Shown here one piece after another: positions 18,609-32,387 of a stretch of DNA of 64,000 nucleotides. The position numbers and the translations under genes are program-made. Location of the stretch: positions 87,454,084 to 87,518,083 of the forward strand of contig CM043705.1 of assembly GCA_023935145.1 (NCBI GenBank), written 5' to 3'. Below the pieces are notes generated by a model. The model searched no databases and was not told the origin of the DNA. It saw only the letters and a program-made list of their open reading frames with translations. How positions within the stretch are numbered: the first letter of the stretch is position 1; each line of letters begins with the position of its first letter. The stretch is from Bretschneidera sinensis. Lineage: Eukaryota > Streptophyta > Magnoliopsida > Brassicales > Akaniaceae.

Positions 18609-21072
18609 TTTTTTTGTTATGTATAATTTTACAGCTTGGTACAGACCATATTAATTAAATAATGAATTCTTAAAAATAAATTAAGAACTCGATAATTAAG
18701 TCATGTAAAACTTAATTAGATCTCCAAATTAATGTTGAATTTATAAGATAAAAAAACTGAACTTATTTGGGCTATTTTAATCATTCTTAAAGAAGTAGCT
18801 TTGGTATTATTAATTACGTGGGTATTAATCTATATAACATGTAATACATTGAGATTCGATTGGTATTGTGATATTTTATTAAAAGTCCTCACAGATCTTT
18901 AAACAAACACCAAACCAACAACTCAAAACTGTACCCTATTAAAAAAAACTCGAAACTGTTACTCGAAAAGCAAGAGCAAATCGTAGAAAGAAGCCCCTTC
19001 TCATAGCCAATGAACTGCATGAGACGAAACAACCATTCAAATATAAAAAAAAATATTAAAAATAACTGAATAAACAAATATTTCAAAAGCATAAATTGAT
19101 ATAAAATGATCAAATTATTTGTTTATACATTAACAAATTCTCTCAAGTACAAGCCGACTAAAGGATTAAAAGTATTGCATGTGAAACTCAAATGAAAGAA
19201 AGACCAAATATCCGAAAGAGCAAATAACTTGGTCAAATATTAAATAAAAAAGTGCATCCTCAGATCTAGAAGTTAGGATATGGAGGTCTGATACTGTGTT
19301 AAAATAAAAGAAATTGAGAAGAATTCTTTATGTTTGGTGTGCCTCTAACAACATTGCTTCTTGTCTCTCTCTACACTCTATCTCTCTTCTCCCTCTCTAA
19401 CTCTTAGCTTAAACCCTAAATAGAAAATATCAACGTGGTATCAGAGTTTCTTTCATTTAATACATATTACATATAATAATATAGAGAATTCTTCTCAGCT
19501 TTTCTTGGTGAGGTAAGTGTAATCGTCGACGTACATCAGGTGGGTTATTGTAATTTTCCCTTAACTTACAATAATGCACTTAGTTAAATTGTATTTTCAA
19601 AAGCATATAATTTCAAGACAATATTGTAAGTTAAACAAACACAAATTGTGCTAATAATAATCTTTGGAATGTCAATAGCATCACCATTAAAAGAACCCAT
19701 CAAAGAAATACAACACCAAACAATTCCAGTTGAGAACACTAATTTTTTTAAGGTGATTGCTTTTATAAATAAAAGGTTGAAAATAGCTTAAAAAAATTAA
19801 TTTGATTTTTGATTGAGACTATTATTATTATTATTATAATTATTATTATATCAACAATTTAGTTATTGTTATGTTAAATATTATTATTTCAATAAATATT
19901 AATTATATTACTATTATTTTTATTATTCATAAATGATTGTGATTATAATTAACATTTTTAGTTGTTCCTCCAATACTGCTTGCTTATAAAGCTAGAAAGC
20001 CTCTTTAGTAGCACTTAACTCAGCAAAGCTGGATGGTTAAATCATTCATGTTGCTTATGCAACAGAAAATTAAGCATGACTTGATAGAGCAAAAGAATGA
20101 AAGTTCTATCTCAGCATTTATGAATCAAGGCATACATCGGTTTCCTGTCCAAACTAAGACTGCATGATCGTTGAAATCATGGATCACTTTTTGAGCTTAT
20201 AAATAATTAGTGAGTTTTATTTGCATTACATTTGTAGATCACTTGAAGTAATATTCAATTTAGTCATATTTAGAGCTAAAACAACTACATATATATGAGC
20301 ATAATTCTGAGGGTCTAATAGTTGAGTATTGTTTTAAAGCTAACGTGTATTGTTAGCCATATACGTATCCATCTCCATCCAGGTTTTCCCTTTCATATAT
20401 GCGTGTAGTCACATTTAGAGCTCAAACAACTACATATATATGAGCATAATTTTGCAGGTCTAATAGTTGAGTATTATTTTAACGCTAACGTGTGTTGTTA
20501 GCCATGTACGTATCCATCTTCATCTAGGTTTTCCCTTTCGTTCGCGTGTGTGTGTCCATCTCCATCCAGGTTTTCCCTTTCATTCGTGTGTGTTTTTTTC
20601 TATAATAATTTCTCACAAAAAAGAAAAGTGTTCAATCAAATATCATAGATGTGTGTAGGGCACAGGCCGTCAACCTGAGCTTTAATTTGGATACTTGGCT
20701 CGAGTTATTTATGGTCTTTTTGAACTCGAGCCAATAATGAAAATTTAAACTCATGCTCCGCTCGCGTTTATTTTCCACAACTTAAGCTCGAGTCAGCTTC
20801 AAGCCCAAACGAGCCTGACCTCCAACCCTTCGAGCTCTGACTTTCGAACCTGAGTATATAAACTTTTATATTTATAGTCTAAGTAAAGGTATATATATTC
20901 ATTTTAGAATAAAAATATTTTTAATATATATATAATTGAATCAATTGACATGGAAAGAACAAGCATTAATTGTTCGACATGAGTTTATTTAAATTACAGA
21001 ATTCTTATTTTACATTTAAGAATTCTTGATTTAATATGGTACAAGACAGAAACATATATAAAAAGAAAAAAC

Positions 21073-21528
21073 TTAATATTCAAAAGAGAGAGGAGCAGAT
21101 GAATCAGATCCAAAATCCAAAACACATTTATTCCAAAATTGTTTACTTCTGGGAATACCTAAAGATGCAATTGCTTTAAAATGATTCAATGAGAAAATGG
21201 TTCTCACCAATGAAGTGTGGCACTCTTTTCCCACTGCCATAAGTGTTCTGCAACAATTTTCAGTAACGGTAACATTCTCGAACATATACATGAATACTTG
21301 TTTCCCGCACTCCATAGTCATCTTTTCAGAACAGCTTTGCAAAAATTTGGCATACTCTAGTGAAGGTTCTGGTGACAAAATTTCGAATTCAGTTCCAGGC
21401 GGATACGCGTAATATTCATCTTCTTCCGCTGAGGGACTGATATCTTCCGTTGCTGCAAATGTGAGCGATACCGTTGTTGTGGCTAAGAACAACGCCACAA
21501 GGATAGAGAACAGCTCTAACTTTCCCAT
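21073..21528 (-). CDS. Gene A, unit 3: secreted prolamin-like cysteine-rich protein
   Basis: Same as the unit 1 protein, including Ile120 (no second sequon), except Ala106Ser three residues after Cys103. TATA at 21613-21623. The Ser change is private to this copy and so arose after the block duplication. Confidence 0.85.
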   Translation of the reverse strand: MGKLELFSILVALFLATTTVSLTFAATEDISPSAEEDEYYAYPPGTEFEILSPEPSLEYAKFLQSCSEKMTMECGKQVFMYMFENVTVTENCCRTLMAVGKECHTSLVRTIFSLNHFKAIASLGIPRSKQFWNKCVLDFGSDSSAPLSFEY

Positions 21529-24500
21529 GATTTTGATTTTTTTAGTAATGACAGGTTTATCAATTTATCTTTATTGTGTTGCTAATTTGAAGATTAATGG
21601 CTTTAAGGATCCTTTTATATATAGGGTGCAATACAGGAAAGATATAGTACTATTAATTTGGTGGTTTCAAAACGCTCCATTAATATCTTTTGCATTAAAT
21701 ATGTTTGATTAATTAATTACAATAATTGTAAGGCATTAGTTGGAGAAATGTTGATATGCAATAATAATTTAACTTCTACTTAAGAGTGATTTTGCTATCT
21801 GAGTTTAGAAAAAGGTAAAAAGGAAGCTTAATTTAACGATGATTACAGTTGTTTCAAAGTGTTCTAATATAGTGATTAGTTAATTTAAAAATATGTAATG
21901 AAAGATAGAATTAAGGAAAAATTCTTGTCTCGTATATCTTTTCTTCTCAATCTTTTCGCACAATTTAAGGGTGAGATGAACATTTGTGTCATGTATCTCT
22001 CTCACACTGTGCCATACAAGAACTTCTCAGAACTAAGAGAACATGAGGCATTAGTTGCCCGTTGGCATACTTTGTTTTGGAGATTTTGTCCACGTGGTCG
22101 ATGGAATAGCTTTTTGTCCACTTCAAATACGAAAAGACTTTCCACAGTAAAAGAAAACAGAGGTCAGAGAAACGGTGCTAATTTTATCAATTAAAGTTTA
22201 TGTTATGTCCGCTCTATTTGACAGCAGTTTGATCAAAAAAAATATTCTAATATTTTCACATGGTCAAGTACAATTATTTAATTTAATTTTTTTATCCAAC
22301 AGTTGTTCGCTAGAACTGACAAAATGAGCACGTTTCTTTCTATGTGAAAAGTATTTTTTATCCAAAAAAAATCTCATAGACCAAATCTTCGCAAGAATCT
22401 CTGGATCGTTAAATACATGATTGTGTGGTGTTATTCTTAAACAAGATTTTCCAAGATTGTTGGCATTGTCTGCAAGTTATGAATGAAATTTCAGCATGTT
22501 ATGAATGAAACAAGGAATTAACAATTGACAAATTTGGCCACTGGTGTGACAAGGGACAATGCCCTCCAATGCTTAGTTGCCTACTGCTGATATTGGACAG
22601 TATATATTTCTCTATTGTTTGGAACACCAAAAGTTGCCGGATTAAAAATAGAAGGAGCTCAGCTATTGCCTCGGTTTCTGATTTTCTGCTCAACAAAACA
22701 GAACTTGTCCCTCGTGAGAAAAAGAAGATATCAGTGGAAATCTCCCTGAGATTGGGTGTCTCAACTTAACGCGGATGGTTCTTCCAATAATTAGCAAATG
22801 TTGTGTAAACCAACAGGTAGAACAGAGGATTTTGTATTTGAGAAAAAGATTTATGGTAAATTGTTCAATACTTTGAACTCAGAATATATAACTCATTGTT
22901 AAAGACTTGACTTTTGGGCCTTGGAGGACAACAAAAAATATAAACTACCAGTCTTCGCAATAGACTTAACCATTGGCACAAGAAGAATAGGAAGAAGAGT
23001 GAAAATGTATGGTAATAACTGGTAACCATTCTAAAAGGTACAAATGATTAGTTGAAGGGTATTTAGAATTGTTTTCGTTTTTTTTAAAAAAATTTAGCAG
23101 TGAGATTAGATTGTTGTTTTTTAACTAATTTTAGATTAAATTGTAATCATTAACAAATAAGAGAGATGTAATCTATTATAATATAAAGTATTTTTTCTCA
23201 GAGAGATTTCAAGATTGTCACAATGGTAATGCTTGATTGAAAAGTATGATTCCAACGGGCTTGATTCTGATCGGTTTTCAAAATCTATTGATTGTGCAAT
23301 TTGTGACTACTAGGTGTGTTTCCTGTGAAAATAAAAATAAATAAATAAATAAGAATTCACTATATTATGTGTGTAATATGTATTACATGGACAAAACTCC
23401 GGTACCATATTGATATTTGGTATTTAGGGTTTAGGCTACGAGTTAGAGAGACGGTATAGAGAGAGACGGGAGACAGTGCGTTGTTAGAGGCACACAAAAT
23501 ATAGATAATTCTTCTCAATTTTTCAAATTTTAACGTGGTATCAGAACTTCAGATCTTCGTTTCAAGTTCAAAATATATCCATTTTCATTTAATATTTGAC
23601 CAAGTTATTTCTCTTTTGGATATATAGGCTTTTTTTTCATTTGGGTTCGTGTGCAAAAACCTTAAATTCGTCAGTTAGCTTGTACTTGAGAGATGTTTTA
23701 TAAAGAATTAATTGGATCACTTTTTTTTATCAGTTTTAGCTTTTAATATAATTGGTAACTCAATTATTTCTTAATATTTCTAGTATTTTGATGGTTCTTT
23801 CGCCTCATACAATTCATTGGCTATGGGACGGGGTTTCTTTTGACTATCAGCTCTTGCCTTTTGAGTTACAGTTTTGAGTTGTTGGTTTGGTGCTTGTTTA
23901 AAGACTTGTGTGGACTTTGGTTTCTTTTGAAAAGTAGTTATCTAAACTATGGGATGGTTTTTATAATAAAATATCACAATATCGATCGAATCTCAATTTA
24001 TTAACTGAATTAAAACTAAAACTTTTAGGGAAAAATCTAATTTTTTTCTTCTTTTTTTTCTTTTAGAAAATGATCTTATAAATACAATTAGTTTATTTTA
24101 TATTTAATTTGATTGTATATATTGGTTATTAAGGATTTTATATGTCGAAGTATTTTGGTACCAAATCTACATCATTTTGTATTCTAAAAAAAATCTGTCA
24201 TTTATACGGGGAGGGGAGAGGAGACCTCATAAATTCAATTTTGTTTCTTTTTAAAAAATGATCTCATAAATATAATTTGTTGGAGATATAATTTATGTTA
24301 GTTTATCATATATTTTTTTACAATAGGAGTAGCGAAATTTGAACTTGAGATTTGAATGGGACCTCCTCTTAAGAGAAAAAAGTGTAATTCTCAATTAGAC
24401 TATGCTCAAGCCACAATTTATTACTACCTAATTTGATTGTATTATTTACTTATATGATTTTTTAAAATACGTTATTTTAGGTTGTTTTACATGTTATATA

Positions 24501-24722
24501 GATTGATACCCATATAATTTAAAATACCAAAGCTACATCTTTGAGAAAAATTGAAATAGCCCAAATAAGTTCAGTTTTTTTTTTTATGTTATAAATTCAA
24601 CATTAATTTGAAGATCTAATTAAGTTTGACATGACTTAACTATAGAGTTCATAATTTAATTTTAAGAAATCTGTACGGTACGTAATAAACTGTAAAATCA
24701 TATATAACAACAACAAAAAAAA

Positions 24723-25085
24723 CTATGATTCAAAAGAGATTGGCGCAGATGCATCTCCTCCAAAATCCAAAACACAAGTATTCCATACTTGTTTACTTCT
24801 AGGGATAATAGAAGACGCATTTGCTTCGGACTGATGTAATGTAAAAGTGGCTTTCACCAATATGATATGGTATTCTTCTCCCGTTGCTATAAGGTTTTGA
24901 CAGTATTTTTCAGGGACGTTTAAATTCTGATCGAATATAGACGCGAATACCTCTTTTCCGCACTCTGGAGTCATCTTAACGACACAACTATGTGGTGATA
25001 GCTCTGTAGCCATTGTGAGTGACATCATGATTTTAGTGGCTATGAACAATGCCATAAGGATAGAGAAGTTCTCTAACTTTGCCAT
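24723..25085 (-). CDS. Gene B, unit 3: four-cysteine prolamin-like secreted protein
   Basis: Protein identical to unit 1 B (Val36, Pro58, Thr68; Tyr61 and Tyr72 replacing cysteines). Minus-strand TATA at 25180-25187. The three shared residues mark it as the duplicate of unit 1 rather than of its neighbours. Confidence 0.8.
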   Translation of the reverse strand: MAKLENFSILMALFIATKIMMSLTMATELSPHSCVVKMTPECGKEVFASIFDQNLNVPEKYCQNLIATGEEYHIILVKATFTLHQSEANASSIIPRSKQVWNTCVLDFGGDASAPISFES

Positions 25086-25834
25086 GATTGGTTTTATTTT
25101 TAATTAATGATGTAGCAGTACCAATTTATTTTTTGTATTGCTTTGAGAGTGATGCATTTGATAGTGATACACAAGGATTATTTTATAGGGTGTAATTAGA
25201 GGAAAGAGATAATTTTTTGTTGTTTCAAAACATTTCAAAATTAGTATCTTCAGCATTAGTTGACCATGTAACATAAGTATTTCAAATCCATGATGTGAAG
25301 GCTACTCATCCTTCGGTCGTTTTTTAAAATATTTTAGTCACACTTTGTTTTTTTATTTTTTCCATTTATGGCTTCATTCTTACATGTATAATACATACAT
25401 ATATGAATCGAAATACCAATATATAAAATTGTAATTATTGGATGTCACAAATGTCTAAAGATAGTAATGGAGAGCTTAATTTGGTTCTTTTGTTTTTTCT
25501 TACCCTTCAATATTCAAAGTAGTATTAACATTTAATCTTTGGTTCACGTCATATGAAGTCAACTTCCGTTTCATGTCTAGCAAATTAATGTAAACCCTTC
25601 GCATCATGGATTTGAAAAACTTATGTTACATGGTTAATTAATTATAATCAAACATAATTAATACAGAAGATACTAATTTTGGAACGTTTTGAAACAACAA
25701 TAAATTATCTCTTTCCTTTGATTACAACCTATAAAATGATCCTTGTGTATCACCATCAAAATCATCTCTCTCAAAGCAACACAAAAAATAAATTAATACT
25801 CCTGTATCATTAATTAAAATATAAGAAAAAAATT
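25086..25834. promoter_or_regulatory. Bidirectional B-C promoter region, unit 3
   Basis: 749 bp. TATA boxes at 25180-25187 (minus) and 25730-25737 (plus). Same as unit 1 apart from isolated changes. Confidence 0.63.
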
Positions 25835-26197
25835 ATGGCAAAGTTAGAGAACTTCTCTATCCTTATGGCATTGTTCATAGCCAACGCAACCATAGTGTCA
25901 CTCACATTGGCTGCAGAGCTATCACCACAAAGTTGTGTAGATAAGATGACTCCAGAGTGCGGGAAAGAGGTATTCACGTCTATATTCAATCAGAATGTAG
26001 ACGTCACTGAAAAATGCTGTCAAAACCTTATAGCAATGGGAGAAGAGTGTCATATCATATTGGCGAAAGCCACTTTTACATTACATCAGTCTGAAGCAAA
26101 TGCATCTTCTATTATCCCTAGAAGTAAACAAGTATGGAATACTTGTGTTTTGGATTTTGGAGGAGATGCATCTGCGCCAATCTCTTTTGAATCATAG
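25835..26197 (+). CDS. Gene C, unit 3: six-cysteine prolamin-like secreted protein
   Basis: Protein identical to unit 1 C, all six cysteines present. Upstream of the copia-bearing spacer of unit 3, whose insertion point is about 1.9 kb past the stop codon, so the transcript is probably unaffected. Confidence 0.87.
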   Translation: MAKLENFSILMALFIANATIVSLTLAAELSPQSCVDKMTPECGKEVFTSIFNQNVDVTEKCCQNLIAMGEECHIILAKATFTLHQSEANASSIIPRSKQVWNTCVLDFGGDASAPISFES

Positions 26198-28109
26198 TTT
26201 TTTTGTTATGTATAATTTTACAGCTTGGTACAGACCATATTAATTAAATAATGAATTCTTAAAAATAAATTAAGAACTCGATAATTAAGTCATGTAAAAC
26301 TTAATTAGATCTCCAAATTAATGTTGAATTTATAAGATAAAAAAACTGAACTTATTTGGGCTATTTTAATCATTCTTAAAGAAGTAGCTTTGGTATTATT
26401 AATTACGTGGGTATTAATCTATATAACATGTAATACATTGAGATTCGATTGGTATTGTGATATTTTATTAAAAGTCCTCACAGGTCTTTAAACAAACACC
26501 AAACCAACAACTCAAAACTGTACCCTATTAAAAAAAACTCGAAACTGTTACCCGAAAAGCAAGAGCAAATCGTAGAAAGAAGCCCCTTCTCATAGCCAAT
26601 GAACTGCATGAGACGAAACAACCATACAAATATAAAAAAAAAAATATTAAAAATAACTGAATAAACAAATATTTCAAAAGCATAAATTGATATAAAATGA
26701 TCAAATTAATTATTTATACATTAACAAATTCTCTCAAGTACAAGCCGACTAAAGGATTAAAAGTATTGCATGTGAAACTCAAATGAAAGAAAGACCAAAT
26801 ATCCGAAAGAGCAAATAACTTGGTCAAATATTAAATAAAAAAGTGCATCCTCGGAACTAGAAGTTAGGATATGGAGGTCTGATACTGTGTTAAAATAAAA
26901 GAAATTGAGAAGAATTCTTTATGTTTGGTGTGCCTCTAACAACATTGCTTCTTGTCTCTCTCTACACTCTATCTCTCTTCTCCCTCTCTAACTCTTAGCT
27001 TAAACCCTAAATAGAAAATATCAACGTGGTATCAGAGTTTCTTTCATTTAATACATATTACATATAATAATATAGAGAATTCTTCTCAGCTTTTCTTGGT
27101 GAGGTAAGTGTAATCGTCGACGTACATCGGGTGGGTTATTGTAATTTTCCCTTAAACTTACAATAATGCACTTAGTTAAATTGTATTTTCAAAAGCATAT
27201 AATTTCAAGACAATATTGTAAGTTAAACAAACACAAATTGTGCTAATAATAATCTTTGGAATGTCAATAGCATCACCATTAAAAGAACCCATCAAAGAAA
27301 TACAACACCAAACAATTCCAGTTGAGAACACTAATTTTTTTAAGGTGATTGCTTTTATAAATAAAAGGTTGAAAATAGCTTAAAAAAAAGTTAATTCGAT
27401 TTTTGATTGAGTCTATTATTATTATTATTATAATTATTATTATATTAACAATTTAGTTATTGTTATGTTAAATATTATTATTTCAATAAATATTAATTAT
27501 ATTACTATTATTTTTATTATTCATAAATGATTGTGATTATAATTAATATTTTTAGTTGTTCCTCCAATACTGCTTGCTTATAAAGCTAGAAATCCTCTTT
27601 AGTGGCACTTAACTCAGCAAAGCTGGATGGTTAAATCATTCATGTTGCTTATGCAACAAAAAATTAAGCATGACTTGATAAAGTAAAAGAATAAAAGTTC
27701 TATCTCAGCATTTATGAATCAAGGCATACATCGGTTTCCTGTCCAAACTAAGACTGCATGATCGTTGAAATCATGGATCACTTTTTGAGCTTATAAATAA
27801 TTAGTGAGTTTTATTTGCATTACATTTGTAGATCACTTGAAGTAATATTCAATTTAGTCATATTTAGAGCTAAAACAACTACATATATATGAGCATAATT
27901 TTGAGGGTCTAATAGTTGAGTATTGTTTTAAAGCTAACGTGTATTGTTAGCCATATACGTATCCATCTCCATCCAGGTTTTCCCTTTCATATATGCGTGT
28001 AGTCACATTTAGAGCTCAAACAACTACATATATATGAGCATAATTTTGCAGGTCTAATAGTTGAGTATTATTTTAACGCTAACGTGTGTTGTTAGCCATG
28101 TACGTATCC

Positions 28110-28951
28110 TGTTGGAAATCACCTTGACAAGATGCCCAGGTGGTGATCTTCCAAACACCCAAGTCTTGAATGACTTGTAGAAAGAATTTCAGCAATCGAA
28201 CACAAGAACAGAAAATCAAAGAAAGAAAGAAGACAAGTAATTTGTTGTCGAGGTTTGGCAATGTGCCTACGTCCCCGTGAGTTCCTCCGAACTCTCTGCA
28301 CTATCTCAATGGTTCTTACAAAGTTACAGCAATTCCCTTCAAGAATCCAAGTTCTTGAAGAACCAAGAAGAGAACGAGAAAGTGATAGACCTATTACTAT
28401 GATTTCTATCAATTCTCTACTAACCTCTCTTCTTTACAACCAGCCTCACTACAAGAGTCCCTCTTGCGTTTATGTCTCTCACACAATTCTCTCTTGTGTT
28501 TACAATGATCTCACAATGTCACAACCTGTGTGGTTCTCTCACACACATTTTTCAACCACTTGAAATGAGGCTAGGAAACCCTTTTTATAGCCTCTTAATT
28601 CTTGGACAATCTTGTGAATCATTCTTGACCCTTTGATCATGTTCTTCCTTTAATCTCAGCCCTTCATCACTCTCCAAGTGATGCTGTGCATTTTGGTGTG
28701 GTGCTGTGTGCTGCAGCGTGACCTGATGCTGTGCGCACACCTCCTGCCTGTGGGCAGAAACTTCCACAGCAGTGTGCCTGACCTTACCATGCTCAAAATT
28801 GAAGCACACACATGTGTGCAACCTTATAACTTGCTGAACTTTGATATCCCACAATTGGTTTGGACATTAACCAACCTTTGGACCATGTTTGGACCTGCTC
28901 AAACCTTGACCATGTTTGAACCATGTTTAAACCTTAGACAAAAAACCAACA
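28110..28951 (-). repeat. 3' LTR of copia copy 2 (16-bp deletion)
   Basis: 842 bp instead of 858: cctgatgctgtgcgcac near 28721-28737 lacks the 16 bases present in the other three LTRs, consistent with slippage or recombination between short direct repeats after the block duplication. Confidence 0.9.
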
Positions 28952-29032
28952 ATCTATACCTTTGTCTAAACGTTTAAACCCGAACCATTTGTGCAGAGAC
29001 CTTCGGGATCCAAACTCATCTTGAGTCATCAA

Positions 29033-29476
29033 TCAACTGACTCCAATCCTAAGTAATTCAAGGCAATGATTGAACTTATTTAGAGGTAGAAACTTGGTGC
29101 CTAAATCTGCAGGACTTTTCTCTGTGGTCTTCTTGTCAACATGAATGCTTCCTTCTGTACCATTTTCCAGAATGTAATGATACCGAACATCCATATGCTC
29201 CGTCCCCTCATGGAACACCGGATACCTCCACAAGTGCCCCGCACTTTGGCTATCCAAAGATACCACCACCTGCTCTTTTAGGACCTCCCACTCGTCCAAC
29301 AACCCCTTGGACCCCATAGCCTCCTTTATGGCTTCTGTAGCCGCTATGCATTCTGCCCTGGTTATTATGAGTGCTACAACTGGCTGCCACTGAGCCTCCA
29401 TGTACCTCAGCAACCACTTCATCCCAAGACAATGCTCTTTTCCTATATTACTCACACATTTGCTGAAAACATCCAT
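29033..29476 (-). pseudogene. pol: copia RNase H remnant, copy 2
   Basis: Same 147-codon remnant as in copy 1, out of frame with the RT remnant and carrying the same catalytic-site change (TRAEC). Confidence 0.82.
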
Positions 29477-30132
29477 TGCCCAAGAAACACTTGACCTGTT
29501 CTCTTCCTTTCCTGGATGATTCTCCTCATCCCAAGGATCTTTTTTGCAAGGCTGAGATCCTTCCTCTCGAACTCCTCACTGAGTTGAGATGTAAACCTTT
29601 CCATCCTCTTCCTGCTGTTCCAAACTAACAGCCCATCAATGACATAGGTGAGGATACTCACCATCTTCTCCACCTTGTGTCCAGGTGAGAAAGTTTCTGT
29701 GAAACCTATGTCTTCTCTTCTTGTGAACCCATTCGCCACCAGCTTAGCCTTGTTCCGGACTTCATCTCTTGGAGGGCACCCTTCTTTGATCTTGTAAGTG
29801 CACTTACATTCCACAACTTTCTAATTTCCTGGAATTTTCACCAATTCCCAGAAGTTGTTCTTCCTCAAAGAATCCATTTCTTCCTCCATAGCTAGCTGCC
29901 ACCTTGGCGAATCCTTACATGCCATGGCATCCATGTAAGTTTCTTGTTCACTCATCTCTCCTTCTATCCAAGGAGCTGCTGCATCCGTAGCATCCACAAA
30001 CCCACATCTTGAAGGTGGTCCGACCAGCCTTCTTTCCTGGTCTCTTATGAGCTGAAAGTCCTTCTGACTTGCTGCAGCATCCTCTTCTTGTTCAGCCTCT
30101 TCTTGAGTTTCTTGAGCTTGGCAATCATCCAA
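29452..30132 (-). pseudogene. pol: copia reverse transcriptase remnant, copy 2
   Basis: As in copy 1, with the palm deletion and YVID in place of YVDD, but it keeps Glu in the FTETFSPG segment where copy 1 has a stop. Copy 2 therefore shows the older state at that codon. The stop at 29821-29823 is shared. Confidence 0.82.
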
Positions 30133-30174
30133 GGGCTCTACCTGGTCCGAACCCTCTTGCCTCCTTTGCTCTAC

Positions 30175-31581
30175 CTAAACAAAATCTCCCTTGATGCTAT
30201 GCTCAACAATTTCTGAATTGGTTTGCTCACTAGCCCCTGCAGGGTTAGTTTTCTCCAAGTAGGGAAATAACAATTCATTAAAATTAACATCCCTACTTAT
30301 TATGAGTTTTAATCCTTCTTTTTCTAAGGACCACAACCTATATCCCTTAGCTCCTTCCCCATATCCTAGAAACACACATTTTCTAGATCCTGGGCTAAGT
30401 CCATCATCCTTTTGTTGTGCATACGCAGCACACCCAAAAGTCCTAAGGTTGTCCAACTCAGGGGGTTTTCCACTCCACATCTCCATGGGAGTCTTTTGGA
30501 ACACAATCCTAGAGGGTGATCTATTAATCAAATATGCAGCTGTAGCTACAGCTTCTCCCCAAAAATATTTTGGTAACCCGAATCCATCTAACATGCACCT
30601 AACCTTTTCCATAAGGGTCTTATTCATCAACTCAGCAACTCCATTTTGCTGAGGAGTTTCCACAACCGTCCTATGTCTTAGAATGCCATTTAACCTACAG
30701 AATTGATCAAGTTCTTGGTTAAAAATTTCTAAGCCATTATCGGTTCTTATCCCCTTAACTAATCTACCCATTTGAGTCTCAACTAGCCCTTTCCACACCA
30801 CTAATTTATTCAAGGCATCTAATTTATTCTTAACCAAATAAACCCATACTTTTCTTGAATAATCATCAATTAAAGACAGAAAGTAAATGTTACCTCCCTG
30901 TGTTGGTGTCCTTGCTGGTCCCCAAAGGTCCGCATGAATGTAGTCAAGAATGCCCTTAGACTTGTACACTCCGGTGTTGAAGCTGACCAGATGTTGCTGC
31001 CCAAAAACACAGCTCTTACAGAAATCCAGTTCTTCTACTTTGTCACCACCAAGTAGACCTTCCTTGCTAAGCACTTGCAGGCCCTTTTTGCTCATGTGTC
31101 CCAAGCGAGTGTGCCAAAGGGCTGCCTTGTCCAGCTCAGCCATCAAGCTTGCTGCTTGATCATTGGTTTCTGTTTCTCCGATCATCTCATAGAGTCCATC
31201 GTTTCTTGCTGCCTTGATCACTACCAAAGATCCCTTGGCCACCTTGATCTTTCCTCCCTCTATCTTGCATGTATAGCCCATGGAATCCAGCTGCCCCAAT
31301 GAGATCAAGTTCCTCTTCAAATCTGGAACATACCTCACATTTTCCAGCAGCCTTGTGACTCCATCAAACATCCTCAATTGGATGTCTCCAATCCCTCTCA
31401 CTTGGCAAGAATTATCATTCCCCAAGAAGACTCTTCCCTCATTGATCTCTTTGAAATTCTTGAACCATTCTTTGTGAGGGCTCATATGATGAGTGCACCC
31501 GGTATCCAAGATCCATTTCCCTCTGCTTTCTTGCCCCTTGCTCACATCCGAGCACACAACAAGAACATCATCATCTTGCTG
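30175..31581 (-). pseudogene. pol: copia pol: protease and integrase, copy 2
   Basis: The same open stretch as in copy 1, with the DTG protease motif, the HHCC zinc site and the D-D-35-E triad unchanged. The predicted protein is the same as copy 1 in every residue compared. The bounding stops (31582-31584 and 30175-30177) are shared. Confidence 0.88.
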
Positions 31582-32331
31582 TTATGTTTTGGCAACCGAA
31601 TCCTCTCCATTCTTGGTATGGCTTCCTCCTCTATCTATTGTCATCTTCTTGCAATCTTTCTTGACATGACCCTCTTTATGGCAGTAGTAGCAGCTCTTCC
31701 CTCCAAATCTTAGTTTGGAATGCATTCTCCCATGGCTTTCTCCTCTACCTCTGTCCCGGTAGTAGCCATGCATGCTGCTGTGCACTCTCCCATGGCTCTC
31801 TCCTCTACCTCTATCCTAGTAGTAGCCATGCATGCTGCTGTGCACTCTCCCATGGCTCTCTCCTCTACCTCTGTCCCGGTAGTAGCCATGGTTGCTGCCA
31901 TACCAAGTTGCTGGCCTTCTTTTAAAGAACAGCCCTTTACCACTTGATGCACTCCTTATCTTGGCATCAAGATCATCTTGCAACTCTTTCTTAGGATCAA
32001 ATTTAAAAGCAAAGATTCGTTTACGAAGATACCTCTTATCCGGGAGAGTCTTGGCAAGAAACAACTCATCTAGTTTCTTCCATATTGCAGCTGGATCTTC
32101 CAAGTCTCCACACTCCCTTGTGACATTATCCGACATGTGCAAGAAAATGGTGCTGTAAGCCATCTTCTTCATCTCATTTCGCTGGTCCTCCGTGACACTT
32201 GCTGGAAAAGCATCATCTTCTCCAAGAGCTAAGTCCACTTTCTGTTGCACTAGAACCTCCTTGATCTTCCGCTTCCAAAGGGAAAAATCTCCCTTTCCAT
32301 CAAACTTCTCAATACTGAAATTTGAAGCCAT
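31582..32331 (-). pseudogene. gag: copia gag, copy 2 (interrupted)
   Basis: Same gag with capsid region, 60-bp repeats and CCHC knuckle, and the same stops at 31816-31818 and 31582-31584. One base just upstream of the ATG differs from copy 1 (tttgcg for tttacg), outside the coding start. Confidence 0.85.
31721..31900 (-). repeat. 60-bp triplicate repeat inside gag, copy 2
   Basis: Three 60-bp copies at 31721, 31781 and 31841, the middle one again with the stop-creating cctag. Confidence 0.9.
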
Positions 32332-32387
32332 CTTTGCGAACAAGATCCTTGATTTATGCACTAACCACAAATGCTTTCTTCAACCTC

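Larger units (their letters stand above)
15764..19491. repeat. Large inverted repeat holding B and C, unit 2
   Basis: Same structure as in unit 1, bounded by GAATTC at both outer ends. The inner, PBS-ended elements lie at about 15809-15956 and 19287-19445. Confidence 0.83.
13047..20635. repeat. Tandem array unit 2 (no copia insertion)
   Basis: Second unit, 7589 bp. It keeps the uninterrupted site (catgtacgtatccatc near 20503) where units 1 and 3 hold a retrotransposon. Spacers are as in unit 1: A-B spacer 13940-17133, B-C spacer 17497-18245, C 3' spacer 18609-20635, ATT microsatellite near 19819-19851, and 145-bp tandem pair at 20263-20552. The front part matches unit 4 (for example the shared R109K change in A). 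The back part has private changes (A77T and A114G in C, lost start in B) that unit 4 lacks. Confidence 0.93.
23353..27082. repeat. Large inverted repeat holding B and C, unit 3
   Basis: Inverted-repeat arms as in unit 1 with GAATTC outer ends. Nearly the same sequence as 2718-6446. Confidence 0.83.

Noticed and set aside
18889..19113. 74-codon minus-strand hydrophobic frame in units 2 and 4
   Set aside because: AT-rich 3' flank of C translated as Phe/Leu-rich sequence; interrupted in the other units.
20467..20658. 63-codon plus-strand frame with repeated HLHPGFPFRS-type segments
   Set aside because: It is a translation of the short CCATC/TTTTCCC sub-repeats and is destroyed in units 1 and 3 by the copia insertion.
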